Below, piece by piece: positions 1 to 8,003 of a stretch of DNA of 64,000 nt. The stretch is from Treponema sp. (GTDB lineage: Bacteria > Spirochaetota > Spirochaetia > Treponematales > Treponemataceae). Under the pieces are notes generated by a model, which worked only from the letters and a program-made list of their open reading frames with translations, ran no database searches and had not been told where the DNA came from. The stretch lies in NCBI GenBank assembly GCA_012520945.1, contig JAAYNH010000104.1, forward strand, positions 1 to 64,000. Reading direction: 5' to 3'. The position numbers and the translations under genes are program-made. The stretch's first letter is position 1. Every line of letters starts with the position of its first letter.

Positions 1-1892
1 ATATCCAAACCGAATGCTTTTAATCCGGTATCTTTTGCAGCTGATAAAAATGCTCCATATGCACAACCAATGTCTAATATATTTTTAATTTTTTTATTTT
101 TATCAATATTATAAATATTTTTAAGTCGACGCTTACCTTGAAGTTTTATTGAAGCAAAATCTTCAAGATATGTTTTACCATATTGATTTAAATATTCTCG
201 AAAAAAATAATTTTTTTCATATTTTTTTTCAGCTTGCATATTCCATGAAACATAAAGGATACCGCACTTTTGACAACGTCTAATAGTTTTATTCGGCGTT
301 CTTGAAATAACTTTGTCAGGAAATTCTTTTTTTACACAATGGTCGTTTAATGGACATTTATATTTTGTCCCGGTAGATAATGTATTCAAATACATTGCTA
401 AAATGCTTGAATCATCAAACATTGCCGACAACTGTTCATTTGAAACATAAAGTTTTTTAGAATTTTTAATATTTTGTTTAACAAAAAATTCATTTAAGTT
501 TTTTTTGCCGATAAATGCAAAACCATATTTTTTTGCTAATTTTTTATGCAATTTACTTGTTTCTAATAAAATTACAGCACAACCTGCCGCCACAGCCTCA
601 AAAGCAGTAAAGCCGTAATGTGTCATTACTAAATCATACTTATAAAGTTCTTCTCTTAAATCCGGAATTGGTTTAACTAACTGCGTTACTTGCAAACCGG
701 CTTTTTCGCATGCAAGGGCGGCAATTTTTGATAAAGAAGCCGGATCCTCTCCTCCAAGTGCAATTAACACTGATTTAATCGGTGATTTTTCAGCAGTTTT
801 CAGTTTACGATTTTTTGGGAGCTCAATAAATGCAGGATTTGTGTAATTTGCTTTTCGTGTATTTTTTAATGATGGAATAATATCAAGTAAAAAATCACAA
901 TAATCTGTATATTCACTTCCTTCGTCAATTGCAATTAAAGATGTTTTTTCTGAAAATTTTATAGCTTCTTCTTTTGTTAATTTAAAATAATCCGTAATAT
1001 AAATTGAATATTTATCATTTTTCGGTAAATCATTAATAATTGTTAATTTACTGCCACTTTCTTTAATCAAATCAACAACTTCGCTCATCACATTTTCTTT
1101 TGGAACATAAATATGTGCTCCTGAAATTTTTGCTAAAGCACTACAACGTCTAAAATGTCCTGTACCTCTGCCCTTTTTTACAGACGGAATTAATAACAAA
1201 GGAGTATTTACCATAGGAGAACTTAACGCTTCTATTATATATTTTGCCTCATATGGATTTTCCAAATATGAATATTTATTTTGTAAAAATCTGACAATAC
1301 GCGTTGCTTTCAAATAATCTTCATACGTGTCAACGGTTGTTCTATAAATAGGATATTCATATTTTGCACTAGATGGTTCAAATACAACTTTATATTCATC
1401 TTTATACTGATAAATGGCAGGCCCAACATGTTCCCTTTCTGTCATGTCTGTTATTTTTTCATTTGCTTTTAATAATGCACTTGCTTTAAAAACTTCAATC
1501 CCGGAACCATGCGGCAAACCGGTGAATGTAAAATAATCACAATCATATTTTCTAAAAGCATTTAGGCTTTCAACTGCAGCTTCATAAAATAAAAAAGGAT
1601 TATCTCCTGTTGCTCTTACGACTGTGTCTGCGTTTGTTAATTTAATTACATCACAAAATCTTTGTAAAACATTTTCTTCAGAACCGGCATAAACATTCCA
1701 ACCACAAGCCGAAGCAATAGGTCTCAATTCATTGCTTGAATTTTTATCCGTAGCAAGATAATAATAATCGGCTTCAATCTTTCTCATTGCTTCGAATGTC
1801 CAAGTAATCATCGGCTTGCCATCTAAAGGCAATAATGCTTTTTGAGGTAATCTTGTTGAATTTAATCTGCATTGAATAATTACAACAGTCAT
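1..1892 (-). CDS. SpsF-SpsG-zinc ribbon-methyltransferase fusion protein (3' end outside window)
   Basis: A long minus-strand frame of at least 630 codons is open from the ATG at 1892 to the window edge. Residues about 1-230 resemble SpsF-type cytidylyltransferases (N-terminal QCRLNSTRLPQKAL; later RATGDNP). Residues about 235-490 resemble the SpsG/PseG nucleotide-sugar fold, with GRGTGHFRRC near 240 and LGGEDP and THYGFTAFEA further on. Residues about 500-540 hold two Cys pairs like a zinc ribbon (last pair RRCQKCG). From about 560 a class I SAM methyltransferase begins (motif I ILDIGCAYGAF near 600). The start overlaps the upstream stop as ATGA, so it is probably translationally coupled. 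The family link suggests activation and modification of a surface sugar; the actual sugar is unknown. The fusion is seen directly; the function is inferred. Confidence 0.8.
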   Translation of the reverse strand, partial: MTVVIIQCRLNSTRLPQKALLPLDGKPMITWTFEAMRKIEADYYYLATDKNSSNELRPIASACGWNVYAGSEENVLQRFCDVIKLTNADTVVRATGDNPFLFYEAAVESLNAFRKYDCDYFTFTGLPHGSGIEVFKASALLKANEKITDMTEREHVGPAIYQYKDEYKVVFEPSSAKYEYPIYRTTVDTYEDYLKATRIVRFLQNKYSYLENPYEAKYIIEALSSPMVNTPLLLIPSVKKGRGTGHFRRCSALAKISGAHIYVPKENVMSEVVDLIKESGSKLTIINDLPKNDKYSIYITDYFKLTKEEAIKFSEKTSLIAIDEGSEYTDYCDFLLDIIPSLKNTRKANYTNPAFIELPKNRKLKTAEKSPIKSVLIALGGEDPASLSKIAALACEKAGLQVTQLVKPIPDLREELYKYDLVMTHYGFTAFEAVAAGCAVILLETSKLHKKLAKKYGFAFIGKKNLNEFFVKQNIKNSKKLYVSNEQLSAMFDDSSILAMYLNTLSTGTKYKCPLNDHCVKKEFPDKVISRTPNKTIRRCQKCGILYVSWNMQAEKKYEKNYFFREYLNQYGKTYLEDFASIKLQGKRRLKNIYNIDKNKKIKNILDIGCAYGAFLSAAKDTGLKAFGLD

Positions 1893-2848
1893 TTTTCGGT
1901 CTCCCACATTTTAATAAAAGTTTTTAAATCATATTTATATCTATATTTATTTTTTTGAACCCATTTTCTTGCTTCCTTAAAATCTTGAATGCTTTCAAAA
2001 AAATTTTTTCCTGTTGAAAACGAATATGAAAATATTTTTTTTATGGGAATATATGCATAATCTGTTTTAACACATGGTGCAATATTTTTTAAAAAAAACT
2101 GCAAGTATGATTCATCAACTGTTGAATCTTCTACAGGAATTTTTCCTTGATAATACAAACGAATTGCAGGCATAATTGTGCAAGTCTCACCCCAAAGCCA
2201 AGAACGAAAAAAGAAATCCAAGTTTTGCCAATATTCACTTTTAATAGTATAATCAAATCCGCCACAGCGGATAAATTTTTGAACGTTATATATTCCAATA
2301 AAATCAAATGGATAAAGTGTTTTTGCATTATCATGGAGAGAAACTGAATGACTGAATTGTAATTTCTTTTTTTCAATGTACGCAGATACTTGCAATGGCA
2401 AGGTATGAAAATCCTCTGTCATCAAATGAGGTACTATACATAAATTTTCTTTATTTTTAATATTTTCTAAAATTAACGGACTGATTACATTTTTTGTAAT
2501 TTTTAAATTATCTGAAATAATAAAAACATAATCTGTTACTACTTCATTCATTGCTATATTAATCAACTGACCCTTTGTAGCTTTTTCTTGTGGAATAAAA
2601 AATTTCACCATTGGAAAACGTTTTGCACATTCATCAAGTGTATAATTTTCACCATAATTTTCCATTGAAATTATATTTTTAAAACCTGCATTTATTAAAT
2701 TTTCCAACGCCGGTTCACGAAAATAATTTCCTCCTGAATTTAACAAAATTACAGACATATCAAGTGTAGCATCCGTACTTTCTTCCGTTCCTCCAAAAAC
2801 CGTGCAGTTAATTTGATTTTCATTAAAAATTGAAGGTATAGTATTCAT
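1889..2848 (-). CDS. glycosyltransferase family 2-like protein of a surface glycan operon
   Basis: A 319-residue protein whose N-terminal half follows a GT-A pattern: NIISMENYGENYTLDE, then a central TDYVFIISDNLKI segment where DxD-containing transferases read VxxLDDD. The classical DxD is altered to SDN, so catalytic activity is uncertain. I place the start at the second ATG (2848), because AGGA lies 6 nt upstream of it, whereas the first ATG (2869) has no Shine-Dalgarno. It overlaps the preceding spiro-SPASM gene by 26 bp and the following SpsF-SpsG gene by 4 bp, so the three genes form one transcription unit. No membrane segment is visible, so it should be cytoplasmic. It could be a non-catalytic relative rather than an active transferase. 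Confidence 0.6.
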   Translation of the reverse strand: MNTIPSIFNENQINCTVFGGTEESTDATLDMSVILLNSGGNYFREPALENLINAGFKNIISMENYGENYTLDECAKRFPMVKFFIPQEKATKGQLINIAMNEVVTDYVFIISDNLKITKNVISPLILENIKNKENLCIVPHLMTEDFHTLPLQVSAYIEKKKLQFSHSVSLHDNAKTLYPFDFIGIYNVQKFIRCGGFDYTIKSEYWQNLDFFFRSWLWGETCTIMPAIRLYYQGKIPVEDSTVDESYLQFFLKNIAPCVKTDYAYIPIKKIFSYSFSTGKNFFESIQDFKEARKWVQKNKYRYKYDLKTFIKMWETEK

Positions 2849-4397
2849 CACAATTCCTACATCTTTCATTTTCTTTTACATCGAAAAATATATTTTTTTC
2901 AAAAATATCATTCAAATTTTCACTGAAAGCGTCCCCAATAATTTCACTTTCTACACATTCTTTGCATTTAGTTACCTTTCCATTTGCTAAAATATGCATT
3001 TCTCGACGTAACTGCCAACATGGATTTCTCACAATCGGGCTTAAATCTGCAACTTTTCTATTTGGCAAAAGCCCACAATAATTATCATATTTTTGCACAA
3101 TCAAATTACCGTCATTTTGGCTTTTCCAATATCTGTAAAAACTTTCCAGCTCTTCTTCATTTTCATTCATTCTCATAAACTGTGGATAAACTTTATTGCC
3201 AAAATGTTTTTTCAAAACTTCATAAGCTTCCGTGGCTTTTGCCAGCGTCATTTGTGTTTCATCACAATTTACTTTTTTATACATCTGTTCGGAAACTGCG
3301 TCAAGACATACAAGCCAATAAATTTTTTCCATACTAATGTTTTTTAAGTCCGTTGAGTTTGTTAAATTATTTACTGCTTGTGCTATTTCACTTACCATTT
3401 TATCTGTAATATTTTTTCCAGAGGTTTCAATTAAAACACTTAAATGAGGTTTTGCCAAAACGGTTTTTACAAAATCTACAAATTCTTCATGTTCTGTTGC
3501 TTCACACATATAACTTATATTAATTACAGCTTCTTGAGAATAATCTGCAATTTTTTCAATCAATGTCTTAAAATCTTTTAGCGACATTTTTATATTTGAT
3601 AACTGACTTGAAGTTTCCGGTAAATAAATTGTTTTACGATTTTTTCCAATAATTTGAATATTATAATATGCAGGAAGAATACGCAAACATCTTTCGCTTT
3701 TTTCTGCAATTTTACATATTTCAATCGGATTAATTTCTTGAGCATTTTTTTTATATTCATCAAAAGCTCGCTTACATAAAAGTGCATTATGCTTTGAATT
3801 GCACGCAAAATTAAATCGCAAATATCTGTAATCATGATCGGAAATCAATGTTTCAATATCAAAACTGTTAATATCGGTTTTTAATGTCTCAAAAATTGCC
3901 TGTCGTGTCAACAGTTTATCATAAATATTTTTATCGGAACAAACTGAAAATAAAATATTTGGTAAATCACGACAAAAAATTTCAGGTACTATTCCTGCCG
4001 GATATCCGTCTGCAAAACAATATTCCGAATAATATTTTGTATGCATTTTATACAATTCTTCTGTTAGATTTTTATCATAAAATGGAGAATCTGCAAATGC
4101 ATAAATTATATTGTCAAAACCTTCCGAAACGGATTTTAATTCTAAAAATAATTTTTCAATATTCCAATTTTCGAATTTATCAGTAATAAATTTTAAGTCT
4201 CTAAACTCAATATCGTTAAAACTTTCATTTTTGAGCAATGTTTCGGTTTTTTCATCACAAAAATATACAATTTCACTACAAAAAAATAAAGATTTTGCCC
4301 ATTCAAAACTCATTTTAACGGCACATTTTGAGTCAAATAATTTTTCAAAAGCATATTTACTTAAATTTACGGCATTAAATACAACTATGTTTTTCAT
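2823..4397 (-). CDS. spiro-SPASM family protein
   Basis: About 524 residues. The N-terminal ~150 residues look like a nucleotidyltransferase fold (AFADSPFYDKNL, FADGYPAGIVPEI). The middle (about 230-430) has the spacing of a radical-SAM barrel but no CxxxCxxC cluster motif where one is expected (PAYYNIQIIGKN). The C-terminus is a SPASM-type cysteine region (PCWQLRRE, KCKECVES, ERCRNCDEYY) that could hold a 4Fe-4S cluster. The family is, to my knowledge, restricted to spirochaetes. Position at the head of a glycan operon suggests a role in modifying or activating a sugar, but this is inference. The start at 4397 avoids an unlikely hydrophobic extension; GATAAT lies 7 nt upstream and there is no Shine-Dalgarno. 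Confidence 0.7.
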   Translation of the reverse strand: MKNIVVFNAVNLSKYAFEKLFDSKCAVKMSFEWAKSLFFCSEIVYFCDEKTETLLKNESFNDIEFRDLKFITDKFENWNIEKLFLELKSVSEGFDNIIYAFADSPFYDKNLTEELYKMHTKYYSEYCFADGYPAGIVPEIFCRDLPNILFSVCSDKNIYDKLLTRQAIFETLKTDINSFDIETLISDHDYRYLRFNFACNSKHNALLCKRAFDEYKKNAQEINPIEICKIAEKSERCLRILPAYYNIQIIGKNRKTIYLPETSSQLSNIKMSLKDFKTLIEKIADYSQEAVINISYMCEATEHEEFVDFVKTVLAKPHLSVLIETSGKNITDKMVSEIAQAVNNLTNSTDLKNISMEKIYWLVCLDAVSEQMYKKVNCDETQMTLAKATEAYEVLKKHFGNKVYPQFMRMNENEEELESFYRYWKSQNDGNLIVQKYDNYCGLLPNRKVADLSPIVRNPCWQLRREMHILANGKVTKCKECVESEIIGDAFSENLNDIFEKNIFFDVKENERCRNCDEYYTFNF

Positions 4398-4452
4398 ACT
4401 ATACATTATCGGTTTGAAAATACATAAAATTAAGGAAAACATAAACCTTCAA

Positions 4453-4482
4453 TTACAAAATTTTTTAATTTTATGCTATAAT
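4453..4482 (+). promoter_or_regulatory. xseA promoter, predicted leaderless
   Basis: TATAAT at 4477-4482 ends exactly 6 nt before the xseA ATG (4489), so transcription would start at or next to the start codon. A weak -35 (TTACAA, 4453-4458) lies 18 bp upstream. No Shine-Dalgarno fits between the box and the ATG. Confidence 0.55.
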
Positions 4483-4488
4483 TTGCAT

Positions 4489-5700
4489 ATGGAAAATATC
4501 TTTACTCAAACATTTCAGAACGAAGTTTTTACGGTCACACAATTAACTTTAATCATTAAAGATATGATTGAAGGTAATTTTTCTGTAATAAATTTAGAAG
4601 GCGAAATTTCAAATTATCGACCTGCAAGTTCCGGTCATATATATTTTTCTCTCAAAGATGATAAATCAACTATTTCGGCAGTCATGTTCAAAAATGTAGT
4701 AAGCAAATTAAATTTTATGCCCCATAATGGTAGTTTAGTTCGTGTAAAAGGCAAATTATCCATATATGAAGAACGCGGAATTTATCAAATTATTGTTTCC
4801 TCCATGGAAAATGCCGGCACAGGTGCCATTTTACAAATGTTGGAAATGCGAAAACAACAATTCGCCTCCGAAGGACTGTTCGATTCATCGCGTAAAAAGC
4901 CCATTCCTTTCTTCCCAAGAAAAATTGGTGTTGTTACATCCAGCACAGGAGCTGCCTTACAAGATATTTTACAAATACGCTCCCGACGCAATAATAAAAA
5001 TGATATAATAATTTTTCCGTGTTTAGTACAAGGTACTGAAGCCGGAGTTGCCATAGCAAAGCAAATTCAAGTTGCAAATACATATAATATGTGTGATGTT
5101 TTAATTGTTGGACGCGGTGGTGGTTCTTTGGAAGATTTATTGCCATTTTCTGAAGAATGTGTTGTTCGTGCCATTGCCGCTTCTAATATTCCTGTTATTA
5201 GTGCAGTTGGGCACGAAATTGACTGGGCATTAAGTGACTTTGTTGCCGATATGCGTGCTCCAACTCCATCAGCTGCTGCAGAACTTTGCACACCGCTTTT
5301 GCATGAAATATTTGCGACTATATCCGAAACAAAAAATTCACTTGAACACACAATTATACAAAAGTTAGAAAAGATGCGTTTGCTTGTTAAATCTTTTTCG
5401 GCGGAAAATCTTGAATTACGTTTTCGAAACATTGAACAACCACTTTTGAGTCGCTTTGATGATGCAAAAGAAATTTTACTGCTTGCACTAAAAGATAAAT
5501 CCGCCGAAACGCGAAAACGAATTGAAATTGCAACACTTTCACTTAATATTGGAAATCCTACAAGCATTTTGGCTCGCGGTTACAGTATGGTACGTGATAA
5601 AAATAGCGGAAAAATTATCCGTAGCTCAAAAGACACATCTAGTGGCAGACAAATTGAAATTATTCCTGCAGAAGGAAAAATCACTGCAACTGTAAATTAA
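4489..5700 (+). CDS. xseA: exodeoxyribonuclease VII large subunit
   Basis: 403 residues, the usual length. With XseB it forms a nuclease that degrades single-stranded DNA to oligonucleotides during repair. The N-terminal OB-fold carries GEISNYRPASSGHIYFSLKD. The catalytic domain shows IGVVTSSTGAALQDIL, GRGGGSLEDLLPF and ISAVGHEIDWALSDFVAD, all family hallmarks. A coiled-coil region of about 100 residues follows before the C-terminal LARGYSMV element. The open frame runs upstream to 4111, but MENIFTQT at 4489 is the family start and the frame before it lies antisense to the spiro-SPASM gene. xseB follows after 71 bp and mutL after that, making a small DNA-repair cluster. Confidence 0.95.
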   Translation: MENIFTQTFQNEVFTVTQLTLIIKDMIEGNFSVINLEGEISNYRPASSGHIYFSLKDDKSTISAVMFKNVVSKLNFMPHNGSLVRVKGKLSIYEERGIYQIIVSSMENAGTGAILQMLEMRKQQFASEGLFDSSRKKPIPFFPRKIGVVTSSTGAALQDILQIRSRRNNKNDIIIFPCLVQGTEAGVAIAKQIQVANTYNMCDVLIVGRGGGSLEDLLPFSEECVVRAIAASNIPVISAVGHEIDWALSDFVADMRAPTPSAAAELCTPLLHEIFATISETKNSLEHTIIQKLEKMRLLVKSFSAENLELRFRNIEQPLLSRFDDAKEILLLALKDKSAETRKRIEIATLSLNIGNPTSILARGYSMVRDKNSGKIIRSSKDTSSGRQIEIIPAEGKITATVN

Positions 5701-5771
5701 CGCTTTAAAAAAAAAATTTGTACAAATATAATATACTTGCGAAAAATAGTTTTTAAGATTATTATAATGCT

Positions 5772-6002
5772 ATGGAAAATTTTGAACAAAAATTAATACG
5801 CCTTGAAGAGTTAGGAGATGCAATAAAGAAAAACGATGTATCTCTTGAAGATGCATTAAAAATTTTTGAAGAAGGCATAAAACTTGCTAAAAGCATGGAA
5901 AAAGAGTTAGACAAAATTGAAGGCAAAATTCAAATTTTAATGAATCAACCTATTATGAACGATGATAAGCCTGAACTTTCTCTTTTTTCCAATATTGAAT
6001 AA
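5772..6002 (+). CDS. xseB: exodeoxyribonuclease VII small subunit
   Basis: 76 residues, the typical XseB size. It contains the conserved FEQKLIRLEELGDAIK...LEDALKIFEEGIKLAK helical hairpin that binds the XseA coiled coil. There is no Shine-Dalgarno; overlapping TATTAT and TATAAT boxes (5760-5768) sit 3 to 6 nt before the ATG, so it may have its own leaderless promoter as well as read-through from xseA. The following mutL begins 36 nt downstream with a good ribosome binding site. Confidence 0.93.
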   Translation: MENFEQKLIRLEELGDAIKKNDVSLEDALKIFEEGIKLAKSMEKELDKIEGKIQILMNQPIMNDDKPELSLFSNIE

Positions 6003-6041
6003 TTGTTTGTTATGTATTTTTTTTACTCATAAGGAAAGATG

Positions 6042-7928
6042 ATGAAAAAAGTTGTAATATTATCAGCTGAAGTTGCTAGAAAAATTGCTGCCGGCGAAGT
6101 TATTGACAGACCAAATGCAGTTGTTCGTGAACTTTTGGACAACGCAGTTGATTCCGGTGCAACATCAATTACATGCGAAATTTCAGGTGGTGGCATTGAT
6201 AAAATACGCATAATTGATAACGGTAGTGGCATGACTAAAGATGATTTACAACTGTGTTGCGAACCTCATGCTACAAGCAAAATTTCTACAGAGGCAGATT
6301 TACTTACATTAAATACTTTAGGATTTCGCGGTGAAGCATTGACATCAATTGCCGCTGTTAGCCGCTTAACAATTCAAACTGCTGATTTAGAAAGTGGCTA
6401 TTCGTGGATTTTAGAAAATTCAATCACAGAAAAAAATATTAAACAGGGTAATTTAGCAAAAGGTACAATAGTTGAATCTTGTGGAATTTTTGAAAACTTC
6501 CCTGCCCGCCGACAATTTTTAAAGCGTCCTGCAAGTGAGCTTGCCATGTGTCGCCAAACTTTTATAGAAAAGGCATTACCAAGAAATGACATTGCCTTTA
6601 GGTTTATTGTTGATGATAAAATACGTCATGATTTACCTATAACAAAAAATAAAGCACAACGCGTAGTTGATGCTTTGGAACTTCAAGAAAATGTTGAGCT
6701 ATTTTATGAATTGACAGGAAAGGATGCAGATAATTGGAATTATAGTTTAATAATAGGTGAAAGTGGCGTAAATAGAAAGGACAAAAAAAATATATATATT
6801 TTTGTAAATGGAAGAAAAATTAATGAATATGCTCTTGTACAGGCTATAGAATACGGAGCTGAAGGATTTTTTCCAAACGGCACTCACCCCGTTGCTTGTC
6901 TTTTTTTAAATGTAAAATCAAGTCTTGTCGATTTTAACATTCATCCGGCAAAACGCGAAGCACGATTCAAAGATATCGCACCCATTCATCGCTCAATTTC
7001 TACAGCAGTAAAAACTTTTTTTCGCTCGCATGCTTTAAATGCCTTCCAGCACAATAAAATTTCAGATGAAGAACTTAATTCAAATCAAATTGCACAAAAT
7101 CTTTTTGATGACATAAATGAAAGTTACGGTACAACATTGGCACGAAATATTTTTGCAAAAAAAACAGATAGTTTTGAATATCAAAAAGAAATTCAACAAA
7201 GTCATTTATATGACGAATATGATATCCGTCCATTTTCTAAAAATTATGCCGAAGATAAATCTAGCGACTACACAACTACATCTCAATGGCAAAATGAAAA
7301 TTATGCAAAAAAAACGATTGAAGAAAATTATAATATTGAACAAAATAAAATTTCACATGAGAATTTTGACTCGAATATTCAAGATTATGATTTTGTTTAT
7401 CTAGGAATGACTTTAGGCACTTTTTTATTAGCCGAATATGACAACAAATTATTTGTTATTGATCAACATGCCGCACACGAACGTATTCTTTTTAATGAAT
7501 TAAAAAAAAGTGCCGGTCAAAAACAAAATCTACTTATTCCATATTACTTAGAAACAGAAAGTTCTTCCGATGATGATTATTTAGAAAGTATAAAAGACGA
7601 ATTGAATAAAGCAGGTTTTGAAATTACAAATCAAGGCAAAGGCATTTGGGAAATAGATACAGTTCCTGTAATGTGGCAAGGAAATAAAAAAGATTTAGAA
7701 GATGCAATTTTGAAAAATCGAAAAGCCCCTGAAGAAATATTACGTCATATTTTAGCATTAACAGCTTGTCGTGCAGCACTAAAAGATGGACACGTTCTTG
7801 ACCGCAATGCCGCATGCAAAATTATAGATCAGACACTAAAACTTGATGAACCATATTGTCCGCATGGCCGTCCTGTTTGGATTTTTTTTGATAAATCACA
7901 ACTGTTCGATTTAGTTAAACGAACATAA
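6042..7928 (+). CDS. mutL: DNA mismatch repair protein MutL
   Basis: 628 residues from the second of two adjacent ATGs, which is better spaced (7 nt) from AAGG at 6031 than the first ATG at 6039. The GHKL ATPase domain has ELLDNAVDSGATSI, DNGSGM, ATSKI and GFRGEALTSIAAVS. A low-complexity linker (about 330-455) is followed by the dimerisation/endonuclease domain with DQHAAHE near residue 474, ACRAALKDG, and CPHGRPVW near the C-terminus. These are the metal-site motifs of nicking MutL proteins. The second Glu of DQHA(X)2E(X)4E is Asn here, with a Glu one residue later. It coordinates strand removal after MutS recognises a mismatch. Confidence 0.95.
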   Translation: MKKVVILSAEVARKIAAGEVIDRPNAVVRELLDNAVDSGATSITCEISGGGIDKIRIIDNGSGMTKDDLQLCCEPHATSKISTEADLLTLNTLGFRGEALTSIAAVSRLTIQTADLESGYSWILENSITEKNIKQGNLAKGTIVESCGIFENFPARRQFLKRPASELAMCRQTFIEKALPRNDIAFRFIVDDKIRHDLPITKNKAQRVVDALELQENVELFYELTGKDADNWNYSLIIGESGVNRKDKKNIYIFVNGRKINEYALVQAIEYGAEGFFPNGTHPVACLFLNVKSSLVDFNIHPAKREARFKDIAPIHRSISTAVKTFFRSHALNAFQHNKISDEELNSNQIAQNLFDDINESYGTTLARNIFAKKTDSFEYQKEIQQSHLYDEYDIRPFSKNYAEDKSSDYTTTSQWQNENYAKKTIEENYNIEQNKISHENFDSNIQDYDFVYLGMTLGTFLLAEYDNKLFVIDQHAAHERILFNELKKSAGQKQNLLIPYYLETESSSDDDYLESIKDELNKAGFEITNQGKGIWEIDTVPVMWQGNKKDLEDAILKNRKAPEEILRHILALTACRAALKDGHVLDRNAACKIIDQTLKLDEPYCPHGRPVWIFFDKSQLFDLVKRT

Positions 7929-8003
7929 AAAAATACTTAGCACAAATACTTCGGTATACGATTATCAATTAATGATTCATTGCGAAATTAATGGTTAAGG
8001 GCG

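Noticed and set aside
7929-8003. ATAC-TTCG-GTAT hairpin between mutL and the EF-G gene
   Set aside because: Short stem without a T tract; the region shows nothing else of note.
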